A stretch of DNA of 64,000 nt from Paenibacillus sp. RUD330 (lineage in GTDB: Bacteria; Bacillota; Bacilli; Paenibacillales; Paenibacillaceae), in assembly GCF_002243345.2 (NCBI RefSeq), contig NZ_CP022655.2, positions 461,001 to 525,000 of the forward strand, written 5' to 3'. The position numbers and the translations under genes are program-made. Every line of letters begins with the position of its first letter. The first letter of the stretch is position 1. Below, in pieces: positions 7,993-16,424 of this stretch. The notes beneath the pieces were generated by a model that saw only the letters and a program-made list of their open reading frames with translations, was not told the DNA's origin and searched no databases.

Positions 7993-8949
7993 TCAATCGC
8001 AAAGATGCAGGAAACGCACGAAGCTGCCCTTGGTCAGGCGGCAGGTCTCGCGGATGCAGAAGCCGGCTTCCCGGATGAGCGGCTCGATCGGCTCGGTCGT
8101 CAGGATGACGGCCCGTCCCGCCAGCCGGCGCAGGGAGGCAAGCATCTCGAGCTGCTCCTCCGGCGGCGACACGGAGCAGAGATTATAGGGCATGTCGAGC
8201 AGGGCGGCGTCGTAACGCCCTTCCAGCCCGCGCATGTCCGCGATCCGCACCAGCTCTTCGGGATAGCCGAAATGCCGCAGATTCTCGCGTGCCCCGACCG
8301 CTGCGAGCGGATTGAGGTCAGCGCCCCGGATGTCGATGTCCATCGAGAGGGCTTCCAGCAGCACCGTGCCGATGCCGCAGCAGGGATCGAGCGCGCGCGC
8401 GCCGGAAACTTCCGGCACCGCGATGTTGACGGCAGCCCGCGCCGCCCGGGCGGGCAGCGCCGTGGAATATTGCCGCGGCTTGGCATTCTGCCGCAGCCAG
8501 ACCGGCTCGGCGGAAGCCATCTCGCCGCACAGCCAGCGGCCGTCCAGCAGCGCGGCCCCGAACACGGTATCCGGCCGGCGCAGGTCGGGCTCGCCATGGA
8601 TGGCCATCCCGAGCTGCCTCTCCAGAGCAAGGCGGCCTTCATTGTCGGGCTGGCCCGGGGCTCCCGTCTTGGCGTAGCGCACGCGGAAGGTGCGCTCGCC
8701 GGCGGACAGGACGCCCGCCCGCTCCAGCAGCTCCTCCGGGGAAGCGGCGTCGATCTCGACCGCGAGGCGCTGCTTCAGGAAGGGGCTGCGGCTCGGATCG
8801 AGCCGGCGGCTATGGATGAAGGCATCCGCATCGGACGGCAGAGTCAGTCCGGGGAAGAGACAGCGGAGCTCCAGGGAACAGAGCTCCGCCTCGGATTCGT
8901 GGCAGGCATAAGTATAGAGATAACGATGGGTCTCGTTGCTAACAGGCAT
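7993..8949 (-). CDS. Putative RNA methyltransferase (UPF0020/THUMP-methylase type)
   Basis: S-adenosylmethionine-dependent methylase of 318 residues. The C-terminal half is a Rossmann methyltransferase: motif I DPCCGIGTVLLEAL at about residues 197-210, the acidic loop IRGADLNPLA, and motif IV DMPYNL, a variant of the N/D-PPY motif used by N-methylases acting on nucleic acid. The N-terminal half is divergent but placed like the substrate-binding part of UPF0020 enzymes such as TrmN-type tRNA guanine methylases. The substrate is not certain. Confidence 0.75.
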   Translation of the reverse strand: MPVSNETHRYLYTYACHESEAELCSLELRCLFPGLTLPSDADAFIHSRRLDPSRSPFLKQRLAVEIDAASPEELLERAGVLSAGERTFRVRYAKTGAPGQPDNEGRLALERQLGMAIHGEPDLRRPDTVFGAALLDGRWLCGEMASAEPVWLRQNAKPRQYSTALPARAARAAVNIAVPEVSGARALDPCCGIGTVLLEALSMDIDIRGADLNPLAAVGARENLRHFGYPEELVRIADMRGLEGRYDAALLDMPYNLCSVSPPEEQLEMLASLRRLAGRAVILTTEPIEPLIREAGFCIRETCRLTKGSFVRFLHLCD

Positions 8950-9005
8950 GCAGGTTCGGGTTCCTTTTCGTCGTCAGGCGTATGGAAGGCGGATTCTCCC
9001 GTTCA

Positions 9006-10130
9006 TCAGGAGCATCCGCGATCGGAATCTTCATTGTACCTCTCCAGCACGGAGGCCGCCATAGAGGCGACAGCCGCCCTCAGCTCGGGAGGCGACAGCA
9101 CCTCCGCATCCAGTCCCATTCCGTAGAAAAAGCGGACCGCCCATGTCCATTCGCCGGCCGGGCAGTCGAAGCGGAGCTCCCACTCCTCATCGCCTGCCTG
9201 CTCCACGAGCTCGCCGATATGCTCGTCCTGCTCGGCCAGCAGGGAGCCCCGGTATGTGAGGCGGACCGCGACGGGAACGGCGCTGCCGGCAGGGCATGCG
9301 GCAGCCGGCATGGAGGAGCGGGAGCCTGCGCTGTTCCCGGCGGGAGCGCCGCTGCTGGAGGCGTCGTCGCCTGCCTGGCCGCCGCGGATCGCCCTGCCGA
9401 CGACAGATGCCGTCGCGCCTCCGGCCCCGCCTCCGGCCCCGGCTGAGGCCTCCGCGCCGCGAGAAGCTTCCCGGCAATCCGGCTCTCCCAAGCTGCCGGC
9501 TTCACTGCCTTCCTCCAGCGGCTGCAGCTCTTCCATCCGGTCGACCCGGAACGTCCGGACTTCGCCATGCAGAGGCGAGAACGCCTCGCAGTACCAGAAC
9601 CCATGCGCCGCATAAACCCGAACAGGCTGCAGCTCCAGCCAGCGCCGGCTCGTCTGGGAGCGGTACAGCGTCCGCAGCGTCCGCGACTCGGCGAGCAGCT
9701 CCAGCAGAAGCGGGAGCATAGGGGAGCGGACGCTGCGGCGGGGCACCTCCAGATGCATTTTGCCGAGAATCGGCTCCACCTGCCTCAGCGTCTCCTCCGG
9801 CAGCAGAGCCCGGATCTTGTCCAGCACCGTCCAGCGCTCCCGGTTGAACGGGCTATCGCCGAAGCGGGTAACGGCATGCAGCGCGAACAGAGCCGTCAGC
9901 GCCTCCTGCGCGTCGAGCTGGAGCGGCGGCAGCCGGTAGCCGTCCATCAGGCGGAAGCCGCCGCCGGGGCCGGTGGCGGAATAGAGGGGGACGCCCATTT
10001 CAGACAGCGACTGCATGTCTCTCAGTATCGTCCGCTCCGACACCTCGAACCGTTCCGCGAGCTGCGCGGCCGTATAGGAATTGCGCTGCAGCGCGATCAG
10101 CAGGGCGATCAGACGGTCATTTCGGTTCAT
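9006..10130 (-). CDS. WYL-domain transcriptional regulator with HTH_11
   Basis: DNA-binding regulator of 374 residues. Residues 1-60 form a winged HTH_11 (LAERFEVSERTILRDMQSL, then a Gly-rich wing), followed by a WYL domain from about residue 140 (FWYCEAFSPLHGEVRTFRVDRM) and a C-terminal WCX-like segment. Residues about 208-282 are a low-complexity insertion rich in Gly, Ala and Ser that interrupts the region between WYL and the C-terminal part. It is divergent from the giant phosphoesterase gene, and a perfect 6-bp-arm inverted repeat covers that gene's predicted -35 box. Confidence 0.85.
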   Translation of the reverse strand: MNRNDRLIALLIALQRNSYTAAQLAERFEVSERTILRDMQSLSEMGVPLYSATGPGGGFRLMDGYRLPPLQLDAQEALTALFALHAVTRFGDSPFNRERWTVLDKIRALLPEETLRQVEPILGKMHLEVPRRSVRSPMLPLLLELLAESRTLRTLYRSQTSRRWLELQPVRVYAAHGFWYCEAFSPLHGEVRTFRVDRMEELQPLEEGSEAGSLGEPDCREASRGAEASAGAGGGAGGATASVVGRAIRGGQAGDDASSSGAPAGNSAGSRSSMPAAACPAGSAVPVAVRLTYRGSLLAEQDEHIGELVEQAGDEEWELRFDCPAGEWTWAVRFFYGMGLDAEVLSPPELRAAVASMAASVLERYNEDSDRGCS

Positions 10131-10160
10131 GGTCGACCAGCTCCTTTACCGTTTCTATAC

Positions 10161-10195
10161 ATCAGGTTGACGCCTGATTTACAAATCTTCGATAC
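10161..10195 (+). promoter_or_regulatory. Predicted promoter with operator over the -35 box
   Basis: ATCAGG-TTGACG-CCTGAT (10161-10178) is a perfect inverted repeat whose spacer is the -35 hexamer. CGATAC follows after 17 bases as a weak -10. It lies between the WYL regulator and the phosphoesterase gene, so repression by the WYL protein is a natural inference. Confidence 0.5.
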
Positions 10196-10276
10196 CCTAG
10201 TTCCATGATGGTTTTTGAGAGTGCCACTATTATTGAAGCCTGCGGCCATCGGCCGCCGGGGAATGGAGTGAAGGCG

Positions 10277-13200
10277 TTGACAGCAGCTGGAACAGGCAAG
10301 AGCGGAGACATCGGCAGATGGCTCAGACGGGTACTCCGTCGAAATGGAAAGAGGGCGGGAGCGGCCGCGCTGGCGGTCAGCCTGTCGGCGGGCATCCTGC
10401 TTCCTCCGGCGGCTTCCGTCGCGCAGGCTGCCGGTGTTCCGGGAGTTCCTCCCGTCATCGTGACGGAAATCGTTCCGGATAATATCGGCACCGACGACTA
10501 CGAGTTTTTTGAGCTGCACAATACGACCGATCTTCCCCAAATGGTAACCGATTCGGTCTATTACCGCTACACCGACTCCAGCGGCAAAGCCGACGTCAAA
10601 TTCACCATGCCTGCGGGGACGGCTCTCCTCCCCCATGAAACGAAAGTGTTCTGGTACAACAGCAGCGGCAAGACGCTGGCGGACTTCAACGGACATTTCA
10701 AAACCTCGCTCAGCAGCAGCCAGGTTGTCGAAGTGGGAGGCTTCACCGGCTTCGCGAACGGCGGCCAGCGGGCCGTCGTCTTGAAGGCGGACGGCGCCGA
10801 CACCGCCTGGGCGGCCTACCTGGTAACCGATGTCGCGGCAGGGCTGGGCGTCCAATACCAGGCCGACTACAAGCCGGAGGAAATCAAGCTGGAGCTGAAG
10901 AGCCCGCCGACGCCGGGGTCGGTGAAGCCGGAGCAGCTGTCTCCGCCAGGCCAGCCGCCGGAAGAACCGGTTCAGCCGGACAAGCCGGTCATCCGGCATC
11001 AGGCGCCCGCTGCAGCGGACGGCGGGGCCGATCTCAAGCTGACGGCCGCGGTGGAAAGCGCCGAAGGGACGGCGATGCCGACCGCAGCGGGAAGCGTCTA
11101 TTACCGGACGGCCACCGACCAGGTCTACGCCATGGTTCCGCTGACGGCGGAAGCAGGAGGAGCCTCGCTGTCGGGAACCATTCCGAAGGATGCTCTGAAG
11201 GAAAGCGGCCTCGTCTACTTCATCCAGGCGGAAGGCGTTGCGGGGGCCGTCCGATCGGATACATACACTGTGCCGGTGAACGAGCTCAAGCCTGACCCGC
11301 AGAAGCTGCCCGAGCTGCTCGTCACCGAGGTCGTGCCGGATAGCACCAACGTCGGAAGCAGCGACGGCTACGAGTTCGTGGAGATCTACAACAATACGGA
11401 CCAGCCGCTGAGCTTCGACGACTACAAGCTGTATTACCGTTATACGGACAAAGGCCCTTCGGCCGACCTGACCTGGCCTTCCAAGCCGGAAAACATCGTG
11501 ATCCCGGCCCGCGGCACGATCGTCCTCTGGGTGATCAACGGCCCGAACGCCGCCCTGACGGCGGCGGACTTCAATGCCAATTACGGAAGCTCCCTCGTCG
11601 AGGGCGTCAATCTGTTCCGCATGGAAAATTCCGGCATGGCCAACGGAGGCCTCAGAGGTCTTGTCGTGGGCACGAACACGCATGAGGATATATCGGCCGC
11701 CTACTATGTGAAGGAGGACGTGGCCGTCAACAAAGGCATCCTCTATCAATATCCCGGCGACGGAGGCACGGTCATGCGCAAAGGCTGGCCGGGACTCGAA
11801 GCCGCGACGCCGGGAAGGGTCAAGGACTGGCAGGTTCCGTCCGTGCCCGTCCATGTCGCCGCCGACGCCGAGCCGCCGGCCGTCCTCGATCTGACGGGCG
11901 CCGCCGAGGCGGATCAGGCCCGCGATCTGGACATCAAGCTGGAGGTCACGGACAACAAGCGCGTCAAGTCGGTTCGCCTCTCCTTCCGGACGGACCGCCA
12001 GCAGACGCCGACGACCGTGTATTTGACGCAGGATTACAACGATACCCTGTATCATCATCTGATTTCCTCCGCCGAGCTGATCGGCAAGAAATACCTGGAA
12101 TACTCGGCCGAAGTATCCGACGGCCAGAATATGGCGTCGCTGCCGGCGGTGCGGGTTCCCGTCACCGGCGGAGCGGAGCAGGCCGCGCTGCGGCTGAACG
12201 TCAAGGACGGCCAGTTCGTGAAGGGCGTGCATACGCTCAAGGGAACGTCGGAGACCGACGCCCCCGAGCAGCTGCAGCTGTCCGTCGACGGGCAGACGGT
12301 GACCCAAGGAACCTATGCCGCGCTTGAGCAGGATGCGTATTTCGCCTTTGAAGCGACCGCGGTGGACTATTATTTCAAAAACGCGGTTACGATCGGCGAT
12401 GAGATCCTCTATACGTTCATGGATCCGATCCCGTCCTGGAAAACGCTCGTTTATCCGATCGACAGCTCCAGGCTGAAGGCGGGCGCGAACGGCATCTGGA
12501 TCCGTTCCGGCTCCAAGTCGGGTCCGTTCGACGATCGTCCGGAAGAGAACAAGGACGACTTCCAGATCCGCAACGTCCGCCTGATTCTGGCCGACGGGAC
12601 GGAGCTGTACGATCCGGCCTATGCCGACCGGAGCAAGGAAATCCTCATGGGCGATTCCGCCGGCAAGCATGTCGGGCTGGAATTCAAGTTCGCCCTGCAG
12701 CAGGAGCAGCTTCGCTCCAAGACGCTGCCTTGGGATACGGCGCTGCTGAAGGACGGCAAGCATGTCGTGGCGGTCAAGGGAGCCTCGGGGCAGGCGGCGG
12801 CTGACGTGATGGTCGACAATGCCGCTCCAAGCATCGTTCCTTCCGTCCAGGAAGGCCAAGTGTACAGAGGGGCGTTCAAGCTGGATGCGGCCGTCACCGA
12901 CGCCGGCTCCGGCATACGGGCAGGCTCGGTCGAAGCGCTGCTGGACGGCAAGGCGATCGCCGTTCCGTACGAGACGTCCTCCGCCAAGCTGCAGGCAGGC
13001 AGCCATACGCTGCTGATCCGCGCCGAGGACAACGTCGGCAACAAGTCCGAGCGGCGGGTCGCATTCTCGGTGCCGGCCGAAAACCCGCTCCTGCCGGAGC
13101 TGCTGGCTCCGCTGGACGGCTCCGTCGTGGAAGGAGCTTCCGCAGGGCTGAAGGTGCGCGTGTCTGATCCCGAGGGCGACAAGCTGACCGTAGGCTTCTA

Positions 13201-15466
13201 CAAGGGCTTCGCGTACGGCGCTTCCGAGACGTCTTCGTTCCGGGCGTTCTCCGGCGCGGCCGACACCGAGCCGCCGCTCGTCCTGAAGCCGGACGGCGAA
13301 AGGGAGCTGACCAAAGAGGAATACGCCGCGATCGCCGGCGGCGAAGGGGACAAGCTGACCAATGACTCGACGCAGCAGTTTCCTTATCACCGCTTCGAGG
13401 TGAAGCTGGACGCCGCCGTCAAGGCTCAGGACGAGGTCGTCCTGCAGTGGAAGGGCGGCTCGCTGCCCGGCCGCAAGGTGTCGTTGTACGCCTGGAGTCC
13501 TTCCGGCAACGCCTGGAAGCGTCTCGACCAGGCCATCGCCGGCGGGGAGGACTTCTCCCTGCAGGCTTCCGTCCCGGCGGGAGACTACGCTGAGGGCGGC
13601 ATGCTGAACGTCCTTGTCCAGGACGAGCTGCCCGCGAGGCAGGATCCGTACGACTTCTCCTTCGTCTGGATGTCGGACACGCAGTACTACTCCGAGAGCT
13701 GGCCCGAAATCTACGAGGGCAACACGAAGTGGATCATGGACAACAAGGATGCCATGAACATCAAGTACGTCATCCATACCGGCGATATCGTCGACAAGGC
13801 CGATAGGGAAGAGCAATGGACGAACGCGCAGAAGGCGATGGAAACGCTGGACGACGGCGGAATGCCTTACGGCGTGCTGGCGGGCAACCACGACGTCGGC
13901 CATCAGAACAACGACTACAGCAGCTACTGGAAGTATTACGGGGAGGACCGCTTCAAGGACCGTCCGTATTACGGGGGCTCGTACAAGAACAACCGGGGCC
14001 ACTACGATCTCGTCTCCGCCGAAGGCAATGATTTCATCATCGTCTACATGGGCTGGGGCATCGGCGAGGAGGATATCGCCTGGATCGACAGCGTGCTGCA
14101 GCAATATCCGGAGCGCAAGGCCATTCTGGCGTTCCATGAATACCTGCTCGTCTCCGGCAACCGGGCTCCGATCGCCGACGACATCTATGAGCATGTCGTG
14201 AAAACCAACAAGAACGTGTTCGCGGTGCTCTCCGGCCACTATCACGACGCCGAGACGTTGGTGGACGAGATCGACGACGACGGGGACGGCAAGCCTGACC
14301 GCAAGGTGTACCAGATGCTCGCCGATTATCAGGGAGCGGAGAAAGGCGGCCTCGGCTATATCCGCCTGATGCAGTTCGATCTGCAGAGCAACCAGGTGCA
14401 CATCAAGACTTACTCTCCTTATCTGGACGATTACAACTACTACGATCCGTCGGAATATCCGGGCAAGGATGAGCTCGATCTGGATGTGAATCTGACCCCC
14501 GTCGTGAAAAGGGTCGCCACCGATTCCATGTCCGTGAAGGTCTACACGTCGGATCGGATCGGCGAGGCGCAGGCAGCGAGCGGAGCCGAAGCTTCGGCGG
14601 CCTGGAACGGACTCGAGGCCGGCCGCAAGTATCAATGGTACGCGGCGGCAGGCGATGAATACGGCGGATACGCCCGCTCGGACATTTGGAGCTTCCGCGC
14701 GGCAGGAGACGCGGTTACGCCGACGCCGAAGCCTTCAGAGCCTCCGGTGACGGAGCCTTCGGAGCCTCCGGCGGCAACGCCAGAGCCGTCGCAGCCTCCT
14801 GCAGCGACGCCGACGCCTCCGGTGACGGCTTGGCCGACACCGACGCCGACACCGGCGCCATCGGGTTCCCCTTCGGCTTCGCCGACTCCGTCGGCAACGC
14901 CTGGCGCGACGCCGACTCCGAAGCCGGGAATGGAATTCAAGGATGTGCCGTCAACGCATTGGGCAGCCTCGGCCATTTCCCGGGCGGCAGCCCTCGGCAT
15001 CGCGAGCGGCTACGCAGACGGCAGCTTCAAGCCTTCGGCGGGAGTATCGCGCGCCGAATTCGCGGTCATGCTCGGCCGGGCTCTCGGCTTGCAGGATGCA
15101 GCGAACGGTCCGGGCTTCAAGGATCAGAAGGCGATCCCGTCGTGGGCGGGCGGCTACATCGCCGCGGCCGTAGAAGCCGGCTGGCTGAACGGCTATGAGG
15201 ACGGCACCTTCGGGCCTGGACGTACGGTAAGCCGTGCCGAGATGGCCGTCATCGCGGCCAGGGCGATGGGACTCAAGGGCGCGGGCAAGCCCATCTTCGC
15301 CGACGCGGCCAAGCTGCCGTCTTGGGCGGCCGGTTCCGCAGCTGCGCTGCAGCAGGCAGGCCTGATCCAAGGGGTGGAAGGCAATCTCTTCGCGCCGGGA
15401 CAGAATGTAACCCGCGCTCAGGCGGTGACGCTGATCTTGAATATGCTGGACAGCGGCAGGCTCTGA
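10277..15466 (+). CDS. Giant S-layer-anchored metallophosphoesterase with lamin-tail domains
   Basis: Secreted surface protein of about 1729 residues. Order of parts: a long signal peptide (twin Arg, then hydrophobic AALAVSLSAGILLPPAAS, cleaved near AQAAG); two lamin-tail-like beta domains (VIVTEIVPDN.., LLVTEVVPDS..); Ig-like segments; a calcineurin-type phosphoesterase at about 1125-1330 with WMSDTQYY, HTGDIVD, AGNHDVG and SGHYHD metal motifs; a fibronectin-like piece; a Pro/Thr/Ser linker; and three SLH domains from about 1550 to the end. TTG 10277 is chosen because GGAGTGA lies 8 bases upstream; GTG 10268 in the same frame is the alternative. It probably hydrolyses phosphate esters at the cell surface. 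Confidence 0.85.
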   Translation: MTAAGTGKSGDIGRWLRRVLRRNGKRAGAAALAVSLSAGILLPPAASVAQAAGVPGVPPVIVTEIVPDNIGTDDYEFFELHNTTDLPQMVTDSVYYRYTDSSGKADVKFTMPAGTALLPHETKVFWYNSSGKTLADFNGHFKTSLSSSQVVEVGGFTGFANGGQRAVVLKADGADTAWAAYLVTDVAAGLGVQYQADYKPEEIKLELKSPPTPGSVKPEQLSPPGQPPEEPVQPDKPVIRHQAPAAADGGADLKLTAAVESAEGTAMPTAAGSVYYRTATDQVYAMVPLTAEAGGASLSGTIPKDALKESGLVYFIQAEGVAGAVRSDTYTVPVNELKPDPQKLPELLVTEVVPDSTNVGSSDGYEFVEIYNNTDQPLSFDDYKLYYRYTDKGPSADLTWPSKPENIVIPARGTIVLWVINGPNAALTAADFNANYGSSLVEGVNLFRMENSGMANGGLRGLVVGTNTHEDISAAYYVKEDVAVNKGILYQYPGDGGTVMRKGWPGLEAATPGRVKDWQVPSVPVHVAADAEPPAVLDLTGAAEADQARDLDIKLEVTDNKRVKSVRLSFRTDRQQTPTTVYLTQDYNDTLYHHLISSAELIGKKYLEYSAEVSDGQNMASLPAVRVPVTGGAEQAALRLNVKDGQFVKGVHTLKGTSETDAPEQLQLSVDGQTVTQGTYAALEQDAYFAFEATAVDYYFKNAVTIGDEILYTFMDPIPSWKTLVYPIDSSRLKAGANGIWIRSGSKSGPFDDRPEENKDDFQIRNVRLILADGTELYDPAYADRSKEILMGDSAGKHVGLEFKFALQQEQLRSKTLPWDTALLKDGKHVVAVKGASGQAAADVMVDNAAPSIVPSVQEGQVYRGAFKLDAAVTDAGSGIRAGSVEALLDGKAIAVPYETSSAKLQAGSHTLLIRAEDNVGNKSERRVAFSVPAENPLLPELLAPLDGSVVEGASAGLKVRVSDPEGDKLTVGFYKGFAYGASETSSFRAFSGAADTEPPLVLKPDGERELTKEEYAAIAGGEGDKLTNDSTQQFPYHRFEVKLDAAVKAQDEVVLQWKGGSLPGRKVSLYAWSPSGNAWKRLDQAIAGGEDFSLQASVPAGDYAEGGMLNVLVQDELPARQDPYDFSFVWMSDTQYYSESWPEIYEGNTKWIMDNKDAMNIKYVIHTGDIVDKADREEQWTNAQKAMETLDDGGMPYGVLAGNHDVGHQNNDYSSYWKYYGEDRFKDRPYYGGSYKNNRGHYDLVSAEGNDFIIVYMGWGIGEEDIAWIDSVLQQYPERKAILAFHEYLLVSGNRAPIADDIYEHVVKTNKNVFAVLSGHYHDAETLVDEIDDDGDGKPDRKVYQMLADYQGAEKGGLGYIRLMQFDLQSNQVHIKTYSPYLDDYNYYDPSEYPGKDELDLDVNLTPVVKRVATDSMSVKVYTSDRIGEAQAASGAEASAAWNGLEAGRKYQWYAAAGDEYGGYARSDIWSFRAAGDAVTPTPKPSEPPVTEPSEPPAATPEPSQPPAATPTPPVTAWPTPTPTPAPSGSPSASPTPSATPGATPTPKPGMEFKDVPSTHWAASAISRAAALGIASGYADGSFKPSAGVSRAEFAVMLGRALGLQDAANGPGFKDQKAIPSWAGGYIAAAVEAGWLNGYEDGTFGPGRTVSRAEMAVIAARAMGLKGAGKPIFADAAKLPSWAAGSAAALQQAGLIQGVEGNLFAPGQNVTRAQAVTLILNMLDSGRL

Positions 15467-15535
15467 TCCGCTGACGGCAGACGATAGATAAAGTAGAAAG
15501 ACAAGGCGATAGGTCTGCTTCATAGGTACAGGCGC

Positions 15536-15570
15536 AAGCCGGCTTCGTTGCGACGAAGCCGGCTTTTTTT
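15536..15570 (+). terminator. Intrinsic terminator after the phosphoesterase gene
   Basis: A perfect 13-bp stem AAGCCGGCTTCGT/ACGAAGCCGGCTT with a four-base loop is followed by a T-run. Confidence 0.95.
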
Positions 15571-15638
15571 CCATGGAAAGCTCAAATAGATCATGCAAGC
15601 CGAATGGCGGAGGGGAAAAAAGACCTGTTCGGGACGGC

Positions 15639-15655
15639 TTTAAACGATTTTTAAC
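15639..15655 (+). promoter_or_regulatory. Putative response-regulator box upstream of the two-component operon
   Basis: TTTAA at 15639 and 15650, an 11-base period, sits inside CTTTAAACGATTTTTAAC. The same arrangement occurs upstream of the ABC genes at 18001-18017. An 11-base direct repeat is the usual layout for OmpR/PhoB-type regulators. Confidence 0.55.
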
Positions 15656-15743
15656 TTTCCATGCGGCAAGGGCCGTTCTATCATGAAGGAATGGACTTGG
15701 AACGGGATGGGAACATACGGAGGACGGACGGGAGGTGCGCCCG

Positions 15744-16424
15744 ATGGCGGCACGCGCAAGGATTCTCTACATCGAAGACGACGCCGAGATCGGCGCCTGG
15801 CTCGCGGACGATCTTGCCCGCAGAGGCTACGAGGTGACGTGGCTGCAGTCGGGCGAGAAGGCGGAGGAGCATGCCGGAGCGGCCGACGTAGCCGTTCTGG
15901 ACGTCATGCTGCCGGGCCTCGACGGCTTCTCCGTCGGCAGAAGGCTCAAGAAGCGGCGTCCCGAGCTGCCGATCCTGATGCTGTCCGCCCGCACGGCGGT
16001 CGAGGACAAGCTGCACGGCCTCGGCTTCGCGGACGATTACGTGACCAAGCCGTTCCATCCCGACGAGCTGGCCGCCAGGCTGGAGGTGCTGCTGCGCCGA
16101 TCGGGGCAAGGCGGAGAAGAGGCGGTCCTCGTCGGCCATCTGGAGGTGCGCCCCCGGGAGCTGACGGTGACGGATTCCCGCAGCGGAGCCGAGATCGCTC
16201 TCACGCCCAAGCAGCTGCAGATTTTGCTGTACCTGCTTCGTCACGCCGGGCGCATCCTGACCAAGGAGCAGATCTACGAAGCGGTCTGGGGAGAGCCGTA
16301 TATGGAGGGGGACAAAACCGTTATGGTGCATATCCGGTACCTGCGGGAGAGAATCGAGCTGGATCCGGCCCAGCCGGTGATCGTGGAGACGGTCCGGGGC
16401 ATCGGATACCGGGTCAAGCCGTGA
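15744..16424 (+). CDS. OmpR-family response regulator
   Basis: DNA-binding regulator of 226 residues. The receiver domain has the acidic pair EDD (11-13), phospho-acceptor Asp53 in VLDVMLPGLDGF, and Lys101 in YVTKPFHP. The C-terminal winged helix (LTPKQLQILLYLL, then KTVMVHIRYLRERI) is of the Trans_reg_C type. GGGAGGTG lies 6 bases upstream of ATG 15744, which is preferred to the GTG at 15735 that overlaps this box. The stop overlaps the kinase start (GTGA), and the pair precedes an ABC exporter that is probably its target. Confidence 0.93.
   Translation: MAARARILYIEDDAEIGAWLADDLARRGYEVTWLQSGEKAEEHAGAADVAVLDVMLPGLDGFSVGRRLKKRRPELPILMLSARTAVEDKLHGLGFADDYVTKPFHPDELAARLEVLLRRSGQGGEEAVLVGHLEVRPRELTVTDSRSGAEIALTPKQLQILLYLLRHAGRILTKEQIYEAVWGEPYMEGDKTVMVHIRYLRERIELDPAQPVIVETVRGIGYRVKP

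Noticed and set aside
10127-14635. 1502-codon antisense ORF on the minus strand
   Set aside because: It lies antisense to the giant phosphoesterase, and its His/Arg/Val-rich sequence is the usual shadow of GC-rich coding DNA. The domains are all on the plus strand.
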